Assembly (NCBI RefSeq): GCF_902825325.1
Contig: NZ_CADEAR010000009.1
Span: 153,922-217,921, forward strand
Direction of reading: 5' to 3'
Source: Brucella tritici
GTDB lineage: Bacteria > Pseudomonadota > Alphaproteobacteria > Rhizobiales > Rhizobiaceae
DNA length: 64,000 bases
A program made the position numbers and the translations under genes. Shown one piece after another: positions 45,992 through 54,925 of the stretch. The notes below the pieces were generated by a model, which worked only from the letters and a program-made list of their open reading frames with translations, searched no databases and had not been told where the DNA came from. Numbering within the stretch: the stretch's first letter is position 1; each line of letters opens with the position of its first letter.

Positions 45992-47095
45992 ATGAAAGAG
46001 ATCGTTGTTGTCGGCGCAGGCAAAATCGGCGCCACCATTGCCGATCTTCTCGCTTCCACGGGCGAGTATGCCGTTACCGTTGTCGATCGCTCTCAGGCGC
46101 AACTCGATGCGCTGGAATCGGGTGCGGAAGTCAAGACTCAGGCCCTCGACATCGAAGATGCCAAGGCTCTTGAAGCTGCTCTGAGCGGTAAATTTGCTGT
46201 ACTCAGCGCCGCTCCATTCCATCTGACGACCCGCATCGCAGAAGCTGCAGCCAAGGCAGGCGTCCACTATCTCGACCTGACCGAAGATGTTGCCAGCACA
46301 CGCCGCGTCAAGGAACTGGCGAAGGAAGCCAAGACCGCTTTCATTCCGCAGTGTGGCCTGGCTCCTGGCTTCATTTCCATCGTTGCCTATGATCTGGCGA
46401 AGCGTTTCGACAAGCTCGACAGTGTTCGTATGCGCGTTGGCGCTCTGCCGCAGTATCCTTCGAATGCTCTGAACTACAATCTGACCTGGAGCACCGATGG
46501 CGTCATCAACGAATATATCGAGCCGTGCGAAGCCATTGTGAATGGCGAGCTGACCGAAGTTCCTGCTCTAGAAGAACGCGAAGAGTTCTCGCTTGACGGC
46601 GTTACCTACGAAGCTTTCAACACCTCCGGTGGCCTTGGCACGCTTTGCGAAACGCTGGAAGGTAAGGTTCGCACGCTCAACTACCGAACCATCCGCTATC
46701 CGGGTCACGTTGCGCTGATGAAGGCGCTCCTCAACGATCTCGGCTTGCGTCATCGTCGTGAAGTGCTCAAGGACATCTTCGAAAATGCTCTGCCGACGAC
46801 CCTTCAGGACGTTGTAGTAATTTTCGTGACTGTTTCGGGCACGAAGAATGGTCGTCTGGTTCAGGAAACCTACGCGAACAAGGTTTACGCCGCTCCGGTT
46901 GGCAAGATCATTCGCTCGGGCATCCAGATCACCACGGCTTCGGCAATCTGCGCCGTGCTCGACATGCTGGCGAAGGGCGATCTTCCACAACAGGGCTTCA
47001 TCCGTCAGGAAGACATCACGCTTGAAAAGTTCCTCGCGAACCGCTTTGGCAAGGCCTATTCACAGGAAGATCATTGCGCACGCATGGTTGCCTGA
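45992..47095 (+). CDS. L-lysine 6-dehydrogenase (saccharopine dehydrogenase family)
   Basis: A 367-residue enzyme with an N-terminal Rossmann motif (VVVGAGKIGATIADLL) and long stretches recalled as nearly the same in the Agrobacterium lysine 6-dehydrogenase (EC 1.4.1.18), such as FIPQCGLAPGFISIVA, RVGALPQYPSNALNYNLTWS and EAFNTSGGLGTLCETLEGK. That enzyme oxidises L-lysine to alpha-aminoadipate semialdehyde, which cyclises. True saccharopine dehydrogenases are the alternative but the match is better here. ATG 45992 follows AAGGGGAAAG. Downstream lie two lysine/arginine-type binding proteins. Confidence 0.88.
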   Translation: MKEIVVVGAGKIGATIADLLASTGEYAVTVVDRSQAQLDALESGAEVKTQALDIEDAKALEAALSGKFAVLSAAPFHLTTRIAEAAAKAGVHYLDLTEDVASTRRVKELAKEAKTAFIPQCGLAPGFISIVAYDLAKRFDKLDSVRMRVGALPQYPSNALNYNLTWSTDGVINEYIEPCEAIVNGELTEVPALEEREEFSLDGVTYEAFNTSGGLGTLCETLEGKVRTLNYRTIRYPGHVALMKALLNDLGLRHRREVLKDIFENALPTTLQDVVVIFVTVSGTKNGRLVQETYANKVYAAPVGKIIRSGIQITTASAICAVLDMLAKGDLPQQGFIRQEDITLEKFLANRFGKAYSQEDHCARMVA

Positions 47096-47118
47096 TAATT
47101 CCTGCCACATGAATGCGG

Positions 47119-47146
47119 GGCCTGTTGCGTTTGGGCGCAGCAGGCC
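47119..47146 (+). terminator. Terminator after lysine dehydrogenase
   Basis: GGCCTGTTGCG (47119-47129) pairs with CGCAGCAGGCC (47136-47146) with one T-G wobble, loop six bases, followed by TCGTTTGCATTTTT. Confidence 0.75.
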
Positions 47147-47201
47147 TCGTTTGCATTTTTGGTATTCGTCAACGCAGTCCTACCAAAGTTGCAATTGAAC
47201 G

Positions 47202-47309
47202 GGATCGGATTTAAGCGCATTTCCCGATCCAAACCAGCGGATGGACGTTCATCCGCTTGATGTGTCTCTATCCGCGCATCTTGTCCGAAAACTGCTTCAC
47301 ATTTTTCGG
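47202..47309. repeat. Three-hairpin mosaic element (RIME-like)
   Basis: Three short inverted repeats follow each other: GGATCGG/CCGATCC (47202-47230), AGCGGATG/CATCCGCT (47236-47257) and CCGAAAA/TTTTCGG (47285-47309). The last, with TTGTCCGAAAACTGCTTCAC, resembles intergenic mosaic repeats common in Rhizobiales genomes. It lies between the terminator and the first LAO-type gene. A second copy was not found in the window, so the repeat call is from recalled similarity. Confidence 0.45.
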
Positions 47310-47336
47310 GATGTGCTTTGAAGAAGTAGGAAAGTC

Positions 47337-48098
47337 ATGTTGAAATCAGTTTTGCTGGCCGGTCTGGCCTCTGTATTTCTCGCTTTGCCAGTTCAGGCAA
47401 AGGAATGGAAAGAAATCCGCATCGCCAGCGAAGGCGCATATCCTCCGTTCAATTATATGTCTCCGGACGGCAAGCTTGAAGGTTTTGATCTCGACATCGC
47501 AAATGCGCTTTGCGAGGCGATGGAAGCCAAGTGCACAATCGTCGCCAATGATTGGGACGGGATGATCCCCGGCTTGCAGGCCAACAAGTTTGACGCAGTC
47601 ATCGCTTCGATGGCCATCACCGACGAGCGCGAAAAGCAGGTTGCCTTCACCGAGCGTTATTACACGACCCCGCTTGCGGTTGTCGTGCCGAAGGATACGG
47701 ATATGACCTCGCTCGATCCGTCGGCATTCGATGGAAAGACGGTTGGCGCACAGGCTGGTACGACGCAGGGTAATTACGCTGATGACGTCTACGGCAAGGC
47801 AGGTGCGGATGTGAAGCTTTACCCGACTGCCGACGAAGCCAATGCCGATCTCGAAAGCGGTCGTCTGGATGCAATCGCCGCCGATAAGTTCCTCGCCGCC
47901 GATTGGCTCAAGAAGCAAGGTGCGAACTGCTGCAAGTTCCTCGGCGACATTCCGGGGTCTGAAACGAAGATCGCTGTGGCTTTGCGCAAGGGGGATGACG
48001 ACCTGCGTGAACAGTTCAACGCCGCGATCAAGAAAATCCGTGACGACGGCACATACGAAACAATCCGCAAGAAATATTTCGATTTCGACATCTATTGA
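47337..48098 (+). CDS. Lysine/arginine/ornithine-type binding protein, copy 1
   Basis: A 253-residue family 3 binding protein. Signal peptide MLKSVLLAGLASVFLALPVQA precedes KEWKEIRIASEGAYPPFNY; ligand-site segments ANDWDGMIPGL, FDAVIASMAITDEREKQV and the Cys-Cys pair NCCKFLGDIPG are LAO/ArgT-like. It is cationic amino acid specific by family. No permease or ATPase gene accompanies it, so it must dock with a transporter encoded elsewhere. It aligns without gaps to the next gene, with about 70 differences in 253 by hand count. Confidence 0.9.
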   Translation: MLKSVLLAGLASVFLALPVQAKEWKEIRIASEGAYPPFNYMSPDGKLEGFDLDIANALCEAMEAKCTIVANDWDGMIPGLQANKFDAVIASMAITDEREKQVAFTERYYTTPLAVVVPKDTDMTSLDPSAFDGKTVGAQAGTTQGNYADDVYGKAGADVKLYPTADEANADLESGRLDAIAADKFLAADWLKKQGANCCKFLGDIPGSETKIAVALRKGDDDLREQFNAAIKKIRDDGTYETIRKKYFDFDIY

Positions 48099-48254
48099 TG
48101 TGACAAATTATGCTCCGGGCGCCTTCAAAACCTGCTTGCAGTGAAGGACGTCCGGTGCTTCAGTCATGGCAAGCGCATACAAATGAAGCGCGGCCATTCG
48201 CAGGGGGGATTCCCTGCCAATTACAACGATAACAAAGCAGTAAGGGGAATAGTT

Positions 48255-49016
48255 ATGTTGAAAGCCATCCTATTTGCAGGCGTTGCATCTGTAATCGCTG
48301 CCTTGCCGGCGCAGGCTAAGGAATGGAAGGAAATCCGCATCGCCACGGAAGGTGCGTATCCACCTTTCAATTTCGTGGCGGCAGACGGTTCGCTTCAGGG
48401 GCTTGATGTCGAAATCGCCAACGCTTTATGCAAGGCCATGGATGCCAAGTGCACAATTGTTGCTAACGACTGGGACGGAATGATTCCCGGCTTGAAATCG
48501 AACAAGTTCGATGCAGTTATTGCGTCGATGAGCATCACGGAGGAACGCAAAAAGGAAGTAGCGTTCACCGACAAATATTACTCCACGCCGCTTTCTGTTG
48601 CCGTGCCAAAGGATAGCCCGATCACATCCGTGGATGCCGAATCCTTTAAGGGCAAATCGATTGGTGCTCAGGGATCGACGACGCAGAGCATTTATGCGGA
48701 AGACGTCTACGGGAAGGCTGGCGCTGATGTTAAGCTTTATCCGACAGCCGATGAAGCCAATGCGGACCTGAAAAACGGACGCCTTGACGCTGTTGTTTCC
48801 GACAAGTTCCCGATATCCGACTGGATCAAGGGGGATGGTGCTGATTGCTGCAAGCTTATCGGCGATATTCCTAACACACAGACCGATACAGGAATTGCGC
48901 TCCGTCAAGGCGATGATGATTTGCGAGAACAGTTCAATGCGGCAATCAAGAAAATTCGCGATGACGGAACCTATGCCACAATCGTGAAGAAATATTTCGA
49001 CTTCGACATCTACTGA
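48255..49016 (+). CDS. Lysine/arginine/ornithine-type binding protein, copy 2
   Basis: A 253-residue paralogue of the preceding gene, collinear over its full length (both end GTYxTIxKKYFDFDIY). Signal peptide MLKAILFAGVASVIAALPAQA. ATG 48255 follows AAGGGGAATAG; an open frame back to 48141 is rejected because it would bury the signal peptide. Most changes fall on the surface and in the ligand-adjacent segments (for example SMAIT to SMSIT, and GSETKIA to NTQTDTG), so the two may differ in ligand range. A terminator follows. Confidence 0.9.
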   Translation: MLKAILFAGVASVIAALPAQAKEWKEIRIATEGAYPPFNFVAADGSLQGLDVEIANALCKAMDAKCTIVANDWDGMIPGLKSNKFDAVIASMSITEERKKEVAFTDKYYSTPLSVAVPKDSPITSVDAESFKGKSIGAQGSTTQSIYAEDVYGKAGADVKLYPTADEANADLKNGRLDAVVSDKFPISDWIKGDGADCCKLIGDIPNTQTDTGIALRQGDDDLREQFNAAIKKIRDDGTYATIVKKYFDFDIY

Positions 49017-49053
49017 TTGCTTGTAAACGACACAGCTCTTTGCTGTAAGCAAT

Positions 49054-49079
49054 AACGCGCCGGCTGCAATCGGCGCGTT
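49054..49079 (+). terminator. Intrinsic terminator after second LAO gene
   Basis: AACGCGCCG (49054-49062) pairs with CGGCGCGTT (49071-49079), loop eight bases, followed by TATTTGTTTG. Confidence 0.8.
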
Positions 49080-49107
49080 TATTTGTTTGATTTTGTGGAT
49101 GCCGGAA

Positions 49108-50358
49108 ATGCCGATTCAGCAACAAGATGTCATCATTCTGGGCGCGGGTATTGTTGGCGTGTCCACGGCACTACATCTGCAGGCGCGAGGCCGCTCAGTC
49201 TGTCTGATCGACAAGAGCGCTCCAGGCGAGGGCACCAGTTTCGGCAATGCCGGTCTGATCGAGCGGTCGAGCGTTATCCCCTATTCCTTTCCGCAAGGCT
49301 TCTGGACGCTTATCCGCTACGGTATGAATCGTCGCTCAGACGTTCGTTACAACCCGTTTTACATACCGAAGATGGCTCGCTGGCTGTTTCAATACTGGCG
49401 GGAATCGTCGCCGGAGCGGCTGAAGATTGCAACGAATGCCATGTTGCCCTTGATTGAAGCGAGCGTCCGCGAGCATGATATTTTAGTGGCTCAGTCAGGC
49501 AGTGAACGGTTGATCCGGTCCCAAGGATGGATCGAAGTGTTCCGGACATCTTCGGCATTCGACGTAGCGGTGCGCCGTTTGCCCGATCTGCAGCGTTTCA
49601 AACTGTCCTATGACATTCTGGATGCGGCAGCATTGCGCCAGCGTGAAACGTCGCTTGGCGATGTGGCCGGCGGCATTCACTGGCTCGACCCCAAGACTGT
49701 TGTGAACCCCGGTGGGCTGGTTAAAGCCTATGCTGATTTGTTCCGTAGGAATGGTGGCGTCCTCGTTCACGGAGATGCCGCGACATTGGCACAAAATGAG
49801 AATGGCTGGCAGGTGATGACGGACGGGGGGACTATCCATGCGCGTGACGTCGTCGTGGCGCTCGGTCCGCAATCCGGCCTCATTTTCAGGAAATTCGGTT
49901 ATCCAATACCGCTTGGCATCAAGCGCGGTCATCATCTTCATTTCTCCATGAAGGACGGCTCGCGGCTCGGTCATACGGTGGTGGATGAAGAAGCAGGTTA
50001 TGTTCTTGCCCCAATGGTGCAGGGTGTGCGGCTGTCGACAGGCATAGAGTTCGCTTCGCCTGACGCGCCTGCCAACCATATACAACTCAAGAAGGACGAG
50101 AAAATAGCGCGCCAGCTTGTGCCCCAGTTGGGAGAGGCCATCGAAACGACGCCGTGGCTTGGATTGCGCCCCTGCCTGCCTGATATGCGCCCGGTGATTG
50201 GGGCTGCGCCAAAACATAAGGGCCTTTGGTTCAATTTCGGCCATGCCCATCACGGATTGACGCTTGGACCTGCGACAGGACGCTTACTCGCTGAAATGCT
50301 CGTCGGAGAAGAGCCATTCGTTGATCCGAAACCCTATTCGGCAGAACGGTTTCTATAA
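49108..50358 (+). CDS. FAD-dependent D-amino acid dehydrogenase-like oxidoreductase
   Basis: A 416-residue DAO/DadA-family flavoprotein. The FAD motif DVIILGAGIVGVSTALHLQARG starts at residue 8; GEGTSFGNAGLIE and the C-terminal PWLGLRPCLPDMRPVIG and FNFGHAHHGLTLGPATG are DadA-like. It probably oxidatively deaminates a D-amino acid or related amine at the membrane face. ATG 49108 is chosen on the adjacent GCCGGAA; upstream ATGs at 49099 and 49087 lack sites. Its place after the lysine genes suggests a link to cationic amino acids, unproven. Confidence 0.85.
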   Translation: MPIQQQDVIILGAGIVGVSTALHLQARGRSVCLIDKSAPGEGTSFGNAGLIERSSVIPYSFPQGFWTLIRYGMNRRSDVRYNPFYIPKMARWLFQYWRESSPERLKIATNAMLPLIEASVREHDILVAQSGSERLIRSQGWIEVFRTSSAFDVAVRRLPDLQRFKLSYDILDAAALRQRETSLGDVAGGIHWLDPKTVVNPGGLVKAYADLFRRNGGVLVHGDAATLAQNENGWQVMTDGGTIHARDVVVALGPQSGLIFRKFGYPIPLGIKRGHHLHFSMKDGSRLGHTVVDEEAGYVLAPMVQGVRLSTGIEFASPDAPANHIQLKKDEKIARQLVPQLGEAIETTPWLGLRPCLPDMRPVIGAAPKHKGLWFNFGHAHHGLTLGPATGRLLAEMLVGEEPFVDPKPYSAERFL

Positions 50359-50467
50359 TTTGATCTAAATGTTTGGTGACAGGCTTGTCAGTCACGGCAA
50401 AGCGGGGCTATCAATTGGTCCCGTTCTCATTTCGCGCAGTCGCGAACAATCGATCCGGAAAATTCTC

Positions 50468-51511
50468 GTGAAAATGAAGCCTTTGGGCCGTACCGGCCTT
50501 ACTGTCACTGAAATTTGCCTCGGCACCATGACCTGGGGCATACAGAATACCGAGTCCGACGCTCATGAGCAGCTCGACATTGCTCTCGATTCCGGGATCA
50601 ACTTCATTGATACCGCTGAGGGATATGCCATTCCTATGAGTCCGGAAAGCTACGGCAAGACTGAGACATATATCGGCAATTGGCTCAAGAAATCCGGAAA
50701 ACGCGACAAGATCGTATTGGCAAGCAAGATTGCTGGCGGCGGCAGACAGAAGTGGATTCGAGACGGCGCCAGGCCAAGCCGTGACAGCGTTCGTGAAGCG
50801 GTGGAAAATAGCCTAAAGCGGCTTCAGACGGACTATATCGATCTTTATCAGGTCCATTGGCCGATGCGCGCTCATTACCACTTTGGCCAGAGCTGGAGCT
50901 TTGATCCGTCTAAGACAGACGGAACCGCAGAAACCCAACAGATGCATGACGTTCTGCTCGGACTCGGAGATATGGTTCGGGATGGAAAAATCCGGCATAT
51001 TGGTCTTTCGAATGAGACAGCCTGGGGAACGATGCAGTGGCTTCGTTTGGCCGAACAGCACAGCCTGCCGCGCATCGCCTCAATCCAGAATGAATATAGT
51101 CTTCTGCAGCGACAGTTCGATTTTGACATGGCAGAACTGGCGCTCTGCGAAGACGTTGGATTGCTTGCCTATTCGACGCTTGCAGCTGGTGTGCTGACCG
51201 GGAAATATCTGGGCGGCAAGCTGCCGGCCGGTTCTCGCGCAGCCATTTCTGAAGGCGGCATCTGGCGGAACAATGTTCACTCAGAACCCGCAATTCGCGC
51301 CTATATCGATGTTGCGAAGAAGCACGGTCTCGACATTGCCCAGATGGCGATAGCCTTCACACTGACACGTCCGTTCATGACCTCGACCATCATCGGCGCC
51401 ACAACCGTCGATCAGTTGAAGACCGATATCGCGGCCCATCAGGTCAAGTTGTCTGATGATGTTCTGAGCGACATTGAGAAGGTCTATCGACAGTATCCAC
51501 GTCCGCTTTAA
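50468..51511 (+). CDS. Aldo-keto reductase, Tas type
   Basis: An aldo-keto reductase of 347 residues from GTG 50468 or 345 from ATG 50474. Counting from MKPLGRTGL the catalytic tetrad is Asp46, Tyr51, Lys85 and His128 (FIDTAEGY, VLASKIAG, DLYQVHWP). NADPH-binding residues appear in STLAAGVLTGKY and IIGATTVDQL. The closest family is E. coli Tas, a general NADP-dependent carbonyl reductase. GTG 50468 has GGAAAA at good spacing. A two-way terminator follows. Confidence 0.88.
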   Translation: MKMKPLGRTGLTVTEICLGTMTWGIQNTESDAHEQLDIALDSGINFIDTAEGYAIPMSPESYGKTETYIGNWLKKSGKRDKIVLASKIAGGGRQKWIRDGARPSRDSVREAVENSLKRLQTDYIDLYQVHWPMRAHYHFGQSWSFDPSKTDGTAETQQMHDVLLGLGDMVRDGKIRHIGLSNETAWGTMQWLRLAEQHSLPRIASIQNEYSLLQRQFDFDMAELALCEDVGLLAYSTLAAGVLTGKYLGGKLPAGSRAAISEGGIWRNNVHSEPAIRAYIDVAKKHGLDIAQMAIAFTLTRPFMTSTIIGATTVDQLKTDIAAHQVKLSDDVLSDIEKVYRQYPRPL

Positions 51512-51531
51512 GCCAATTAAAAATGCATGAT

Positions 51532-51563
51532 AGAAAAAGCCCGCCAACTGGCGGGCTTTTTCT
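51532..51563. terminator. Bidirectional terminator
   Basis: AGAAAAAGCCCGCC (51532-51545) pairs with GGCGGGCTTTTTCT (51550-51563) around AACT. A-rich and T-rich flanks on both sides allow termination from both strands, fitting the convergent genes on either side; it overlaps the stop of the minus-strand gene. Confidence 0.88.
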
Positions 51564-52080
51564 ATCCGGCGAGATAAATTTCGTGTTTGACGATCCATTG
51601 ATCGATTGGCGTCTCGCTTGAGGAACTGACGATCACCATCCGGTCGAAGCGCAGATTGCGACCAGCAAGTGATCTTGCCAGGCGAGCCATCTCTGTTGCA
51701 CGCAAAGCCTTATCGATAACGCCATAGGCAAGCGAAACATGTGGGAGGAAAGTTGAGATGTCTTTCTCTCCGGATACGCCTAGTGAATCCTGTTTCAGTG
51801 CCATCAGTGCAGGTGTTTTCTGCAGTTTGGCGTAGAAAGAACGGAAATAAGCTTCTGTTCCTGTCACGTCCTCAATAAGGACATCCAGAGGTTTGCGGCC
51901 GACCGCAAGGCTAAGCGCCAGCGGCAATAATTCGTCTGCCGAGCGTTTCATATCGGGTATGAGTGTCGCATGTGGTTCAAATACGGGCGAAGCAAAGCGA
52001 CCTGCCAGTTCTGCGACAATGGATTCAAGAAATTTGAGGTCATCGCGTGCAGGACGCAACCAGATGGAGTGGAAAGTCAT
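51562..52080 (-). CDS. 2H-type cyclic phosphodiesterase-like protein
   Basis: A 172-residue protein with the two HxT/S motifs of the 2H phosphoesterase fold: His37-Ala-Thr39-Leu (FEPHATLIP) and His114-Val-Ser116-Leu (FLPHVSLAYG). It is close to plant/yeast-type cyclic phosphodiesterases that open 1'',2''-cyclic phosphates, and related to 2'-5' RNA ligase/LigT. Its ATG overlaps the LacI stop by four bases, so it is translated together with the regulator of the ABC module. Cytoplasmic, no signal peptide. It probably hydrolyses a cyclic phosphate or phosphodiester; whether it acts on the imported compound is inference. Confidence 0.85.
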   Translation of the reverse strand: MTFHSIWLRPARDDLKFLESIVAELAGRFASPVFEPHATLIPDMKRSADELLPLALSLAVGRKPLDVLIEDVTGTEAYFRSFYAKLQKTPALMALKQDSLGVSGEKDISTFLPHVSLAYGVIDKALRATEMARLARSLAGRNLRFDRMVIVSSSSETPIDQWIVKHEIYLAG

Positions 52081-53156
52081 TGATTTGGCATCCCTCGAAC
52101 GCTGCGTTCGCTTTTAAGTGGTCTGACGCTGTTCCGCAGAATGAGTGGTAGTTCGAGTACAACTGTCTGAGGCGGCGCATTTGGCGCAGCCTGCCTCTCA
52201 TCGAGCAGGCGGATGATTTCGGCAGAGAGGCGTTCCGCATTCTGGTCGAATGTTGTTAGCCGATAGGCCCCCCAGCGTGCTTCTGTGACATTGTCGAAAC
52301 CAACGACTGAAATATCGTCGGGAACGGAAAGATTGAAAACGTCACGCGCGCAGTCCATCAGGCCGAATGCCATAAGATCGTTGACGCAAAAAACACCTTC
52401 GACACGCTCTCGCTCACCGAGTAGCAGAGACGCTGCGCCGTAGCCGCCGTCGTAATCGGTCAGGTTGCCGCGCTGAACACTGACGCTCAATCCAAGGCTC
52501 TTGCCTTTGGCGATGAAAGCTTCCTCACGTTCAACCAGATTGAGGCTGCCGACATTCGACGTTATGAGGCCGAGATTTTTCATGCCTCGTGCAGCGAAAA
52601 TTTCGACAGCCGTTTCGGCGGCAAGTCGATTGTTGATATGAATATGATCGGCTCCCTCTTCGGTTCGCCCGACGAGGATCACGGTCTGGCCGTTTCGCTG
52701 CGCCAGCTCGACAAATGAAGAGGAGGGCATGCCGGAAAGAACCACCGTCGCTTCGGCGCGATAACGCAGCAGCGTTTCGTGGGCGGCAGAGAGATTTTCT
52801 CCATGCTGGCCGGTCGGGATCAACACCGGCACACTGCCGCGTGCTGCAAGCCGACGGGAAAGTGCTGCAATCTGGCGTGAACGAAAAGGGCTATCCGGGT
52901 CTGCCGCAATCATTCCGACGATACGACTGCGATTGGCTAGGAGGCCGCGCGCAAGGTCGTTGACCTGATAGCCAAGCTTCTCGGCGGCTTTCAGCACTTT
53001 CTCGCGTGTTGCAGGCGAGACACTGGCACCCGGTGTAAAGGTTCGGGACACCGCAGAGCGAGAGACGCCTGCCTCAAGTGCGACTTCATGCGCACTGATA
53101 AACCGTGGTTGATTATCCGCGCTGTCCTGTTCTCGCTGCGTTTCTTTATCTGGCAT
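52077..53156 (-). CDS. LacI-family regulator of the ABC/phosphoesterase module
   Basis: A 359-residue LacI regulator. A 17-residue leader precedes the HTH (FISAHEVALEAGVSRSAVSR); the ligand domain starts at SRIVGMIAADPDSPFRSRQ. It lies one base after the second permease gene and overlaps the phosphoesterase, so regulator, transporter and enzyme share a transcript. Two TGCACAGCYGTGCA palindromes ahead of the ATPase and binding-protein genes are the likely operators. Confidence 0.92.
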   Translation of the reverse strand: MPDKETQREQDSADNQPRFISAHEVALEAGVSRSAVSRTFTPGASVSPATREKVLKAAEKLGYQVNDLARGLLANRSRIVGMIAADPDSPFRSRQIAALSRRLAARGSVPVLIPTGQHGENLSAAHETLLRYRAEATVVLSGMPSSSFVELAQRNGQTVILVGRTEEGADHIHINNRLAAETAVEIFAARGMKNLGLITSNVGSLNLVEREEAFIAKGKSLGLSVSVQRGNLTDYDGGYGAASLLLGERERVEGVFCVNDLMAFGLMDCARDVFNLSVPDDISVVGFDNVTEARWGAYRLTTFDQNAERLSAEIIRLLDERQAAPNAPPQTVVLELPLILRNSVRPLKSERSVRGMPNQ

Positions 53157-53157
53157 T

Positions 53158-53970
53158 TTATCGCCCTACTTTTGAAAGGACATCGGCCCTGAGGAAGCGC
53201 TCGACCACGAACATGAAGGCAATTGATGGCACCAACAATATCAATGCGCTGATGGAAGCGATTTGATAATTGCCGCCGGAACTCGCTGTATAGAGCAGCA
53301 AGGGCAGAGTGGAAATATCAGGGGCGCCGACGAAATAAGTACCGGTGAACTCATCAAGGGATTCAAGAAAGACGAAGATCGCGCTTGCAAGCAAACCGGG
53401 TGCGGCTATTGGCAGGGTGATGTCGAAGAATGTCTTGAGGGCTGAAGCGCCCATTGAGCGCGCGGCTTCTTCAAGCTCACGATCAATTGCTGAAAACGCC
53501 GCCGTTGCGATCCATACAGCATAGACCAGCCCATGGGTCACATGGACCAGAACGACACCTGTGATCGTGCCATTCAGTCCAAACGAGTAGAACATCTGCG
53601 CGATGTTTACGTAAACGGGCAGGTTTGGAAAAGCTTGCGGGATCAGCAGCGTCAGCAGGATCAGCCCGCGAAACGGCAGTTTCAATCGCGCGAGAGCATA
53701 ACCGGCTGGAATGGCGAGGCCGAGTGAAACGATCACTGTCAGGCCTGCAATAAGCACGCTCGTGCCAAGTGACGAGAGCGCGTTGCCACGAGGCGAAAAC
53801 ACATTCGCCCAGAATGAAAATCCATATTGAATCGGCAGTGTATGTGGAAAATACCAACGCTCAGCCACGGCCCACAGAAGCAGATTGGCAAGCGGTCCGA
53901 AAATCGCAAAAGCGAGCAGGCCAAGCAATATGCCGCGTGGTATCCAGCGCCAGTCAATGGTTTTGCTCAT
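53158..53970 (-). CDS. ABC transporter permease (iron/polyamine/phosphonate type)
   Basis: A 270-residue permease with six helices and the loop AARSMGASALKTFFDITLPIAAPG, of the PotC/FbpB-C superfamily. ATG overlaps the upstream permease stop by four bases. Partner of the 274-residue permease. Confidence 0.9.
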   Translation of the reverse strand: MSKTIDWRWIPRGILLGLLAFAIFGPLANLLLWAVAERWYFPHTLPIQYGFSFWANVFSPRGNALSSLGTSVLIAGLTVIVSLGLAIPAGYALARLKLPFRGLILLTLLIPQAFPNLPVYVNIAQMFYSFGLNGTITGVVLVHVTHGLVYAVWIATAAFSAIDRELEEAARSMGASALKTFFDITLPIAAPGLLASAIFVFLESLDEFTGTYFVGAPDISTLPLLLYTASSGGNYQIASISALILLVPSIAFMFVVERFLRADVLSKVGR

Positions 53971-54791
53971 TGGCCGTGTTCCTTCATGGTCTGGCGGAGG
54001 TAAACCCAGGCGACGAGGCTGGTCATGAGAAGGGAGATCGTACCCAGCGCATTTGCGACGCCGTAATCTCCGTAAGCATTGATACGAAATGCCATATTCG
54101 CTGTGATCATCGTCGGCGACTGGGCGTTGATCATCAAAGGCACGGACAAAACGGACATCATGGTGACAAAGCTCAGTATCAACCCAACGAGCAATGTCTG
54201 GCGGACTTGAGGGAGGACGATCTCGATGAGAATACGCAGCCGTCCAGCGCCAAGATTGCGAGCGGACTCGATTGTGCTGCGGTCAATGGATGCCATGGCA
54301 CCGGCCAACAGCAGCGTGACAAATGGTGTCTGTTTCCAGACGAATGCTATGACGATCCCACGCCAGTCAAGGAAGCTCATGGCCTGTAGGGGCGTTAAAA
54401 GCCCTGTTTCGATGAGCAGGCTATTCATTAACCCGTTCTTGGCAAGGAAGGTGCGAAGTATCTGGCCAACGACGATGAAGGGGATGAAAAGCGGCCACCG
54501 ATACAGCCAGCGCAAAACAGTAACAGCGCGCGGGTTGGAGCCGAGTGTCAGATAACCACCGATAGCGATAGAGAATAACGAGATCAGCAGCGACGACAGC
54601 GTGACAATGACAAAAGTGAAGATGATGTCGCTGGAATACAGTTCGAATGCTTTGGTGAAGTTGCCGGTTCCCCATCCACCGGAAACGTAGAAAGCCCCGG
54701 TGATAGCGCCAAAAAGCGGTACGATGAACAGCAACAGGACGATCGCCAGTGCGGGTGCGACAAGAAGAATCCCCGTCAGTCGATGCGACAT
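53967..54791 (-). CDS. ABC transporter permease (iron/polyamine/phosphonate type)
   Basis: A 274-residue permease with the loop SARNLGAGRLRILIEIVLPQV. ATG 54791 is preferred for GAGG six bases upstream; ATG 54803 adds four residues. It follows the binding-protein gene after 134 bp that contain a hairpin. Confidence 0.9.
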   Translation of the reverse strand: MSHRLTGILLVAPALAIVLLLFIVPLFGAITGAFYVSGGWGTGNFTKAFELYSSDIIFTFVIVTLSSLLISLFSIAIGGYLTLGSNPRAVTVLRWLYRWPLFIPFIVVGQILRTFLAKNGLMNSLLIETGLLTPLQAMSFLDWRGIVIAFVWKQTPFVTLLLAGAMASIDRSTIESARNLGAGRLRILIEIVLPQVRQTLLVGLILSFVTMMSVLSVPLMINAQSPTMITANMAFRINAYGDYGVANALGTISLLMTSLVAWVYLRQTMKEHGQ

Positions 54792-54866
54792 TCGAAACCT
54801 CATGACAATGTGGAGTGCCGGACAAGCTCGTGGTGCCTTGATTGCATATCCGGCATCGACATCAGA

Positions 54867-54899
54867 GCGCTTTGCATGGAACCAAGTTCGTCAAAGCGC
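54867..54899 (-). terminator. Hairpin after binding-protein gene
   Basis: GCGCTTTG (54867-54874) pairs with CAAAGCGC (54892-54899), loop 17 bases, between the binding-protein gene (stop at 54926) and the first permease. Probably an mRNA-stabilising or attenuating hairpin. Confidence 0.45.
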
Positions 54900-54925
54900 C
54901 CCGATAGAAAGCAGGATTGTCGGGC

